Source of the DNA: Methylobacterium variabile
GTDB taxonomy: Bacteria; Pseudomonadota; Alphaproteobacteria; Rhizobiales; Beijerinckiaceae
Assembly (NCBI RefSeq): GCF_001043975.1
Contig: NZ_LABY01000013.1
Coordinates: 16,888-80,887, forward strand
Reading direction: 5' to 3'
Length of the DNA stretch: 64,000 nucleotides
Shown: piece by piece, positions 63,962-64,000 of the stretch
How positions within the stretch are numbered: position 1 is the stretch's first letter
How the letters are laid out: each line of letters opens with the position of its first letter
Position numbers and translations under genes: made by a program
The notes under the pieces: generated by a model
What the model saw: only the letters and a program-made list of their open reading frames with translations
The model's database searches: none
What the model was told of the DNA's origin: nothing

Positions 63962-64000
63962 GGCGGGGATCGGCTGGGCGGGGCTCGGGGCGGCGGAGGC

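Overview
The window is very GC-rich (roughly 70 %) with compact, mostly overlapping operons. It is rich in alphaproteobacterial catabolic families: IorAB-type molybdenum hydroxylase, LIV-type ABC transporter, hydantoinases, BKACE, a PQQ-type dehydrogenase with attached cytochrome c, a DUF2325 protein and a ModE-like regulator. This fits a Rhizobiales bacterium of the Methylobacterium type. That assignment is inference from gene content and composition; no rRNA, tRNA or other phylogenetic marker lies in the window. No CRISPR array, prophage or intact insertion sequence was seen.

Layout. Positions 1-12,145: a FAD monooxygenase, a LysR regulator, and a divergent five-gene operon (MFS transporter, tri-haem cytochrome c, [2Fe-2S] subunit, molybdopterin subunit, old yellow enzyme) that looks like an oxidative system for an aromatic or N-heterocyclic compound. 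It is followed by two paralogous AraC regulators and a second LysR. Positions 12,443-16,020: a glyoxalase-fold dioxygenase-like protein fused in frame to an alpha/beta hydrolase, and a class III nucleotide cyclase with a 12-bp repeat array. Positions 16,021-22,983: isochorismatase-like hydrolase, XapX, amidohydrolase, exported VOC protein, porin, DUF1275 protein and a frameshifted dehalogenase-like hydrolase. Positions 22,984-23,847: a non-coding scar with an IS3-type transposase remnant, a palindromic repeat and an AT-rich patch.

Positions 23,848-40,414 are the most interesting part. This 16.6-kb catabolic island carries two hydantoinase/oxoprolinase A-B pairs, an IclR regulator, a complete LIV-type ABC importer, two class III aminotransferases and a beta-keto-acid cleavage enzyme (BKACE/DUF849). 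My reading is uptake of a cyclic amide or N-carbamoyl-type compound, ATP-dependent ring opening by HyuA/HyuB, transamination of a beta-amino acid to a beta-keto acid, and its cleavage with acetyl-CoA by BKACE. Similar TTCCG-N5-CGG sites lie upstream of the first hydantoinase pair and in the IclR/transporter divergent region, suggesting one regulon.

Positions 40,427-47,491: a membrane-anchored cyclase, a cytochrome P460-like protein, an exported alpha/beta hydrolase, an OmpR-type two-component system and a CcdA-thioredoxin (DipZ-like) protein. Positions 47,652-57,528: a ModE/PBP-type regulator, an HPP-CBS membrane protein, a truncated haemoglobin, an aldo/keto reductase, an MFS transporter, a divergent SDR/AraC pair and MsrB, with several gene remnants between them. 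Positions 57,658-63,961: a strong hairpin terminator, an aldehyde dehydrogenase, a three-domain SMP-30/sorbosone-dehydrogenase/cytochrome c protein, and a DUF2325 protein preceded by Mo-box-like sites and a ModE-like regulator.

Short exact tandem duplications of 12-17 bp recur (near 93, 12,947, 15,213, 15,971 and 55,131).
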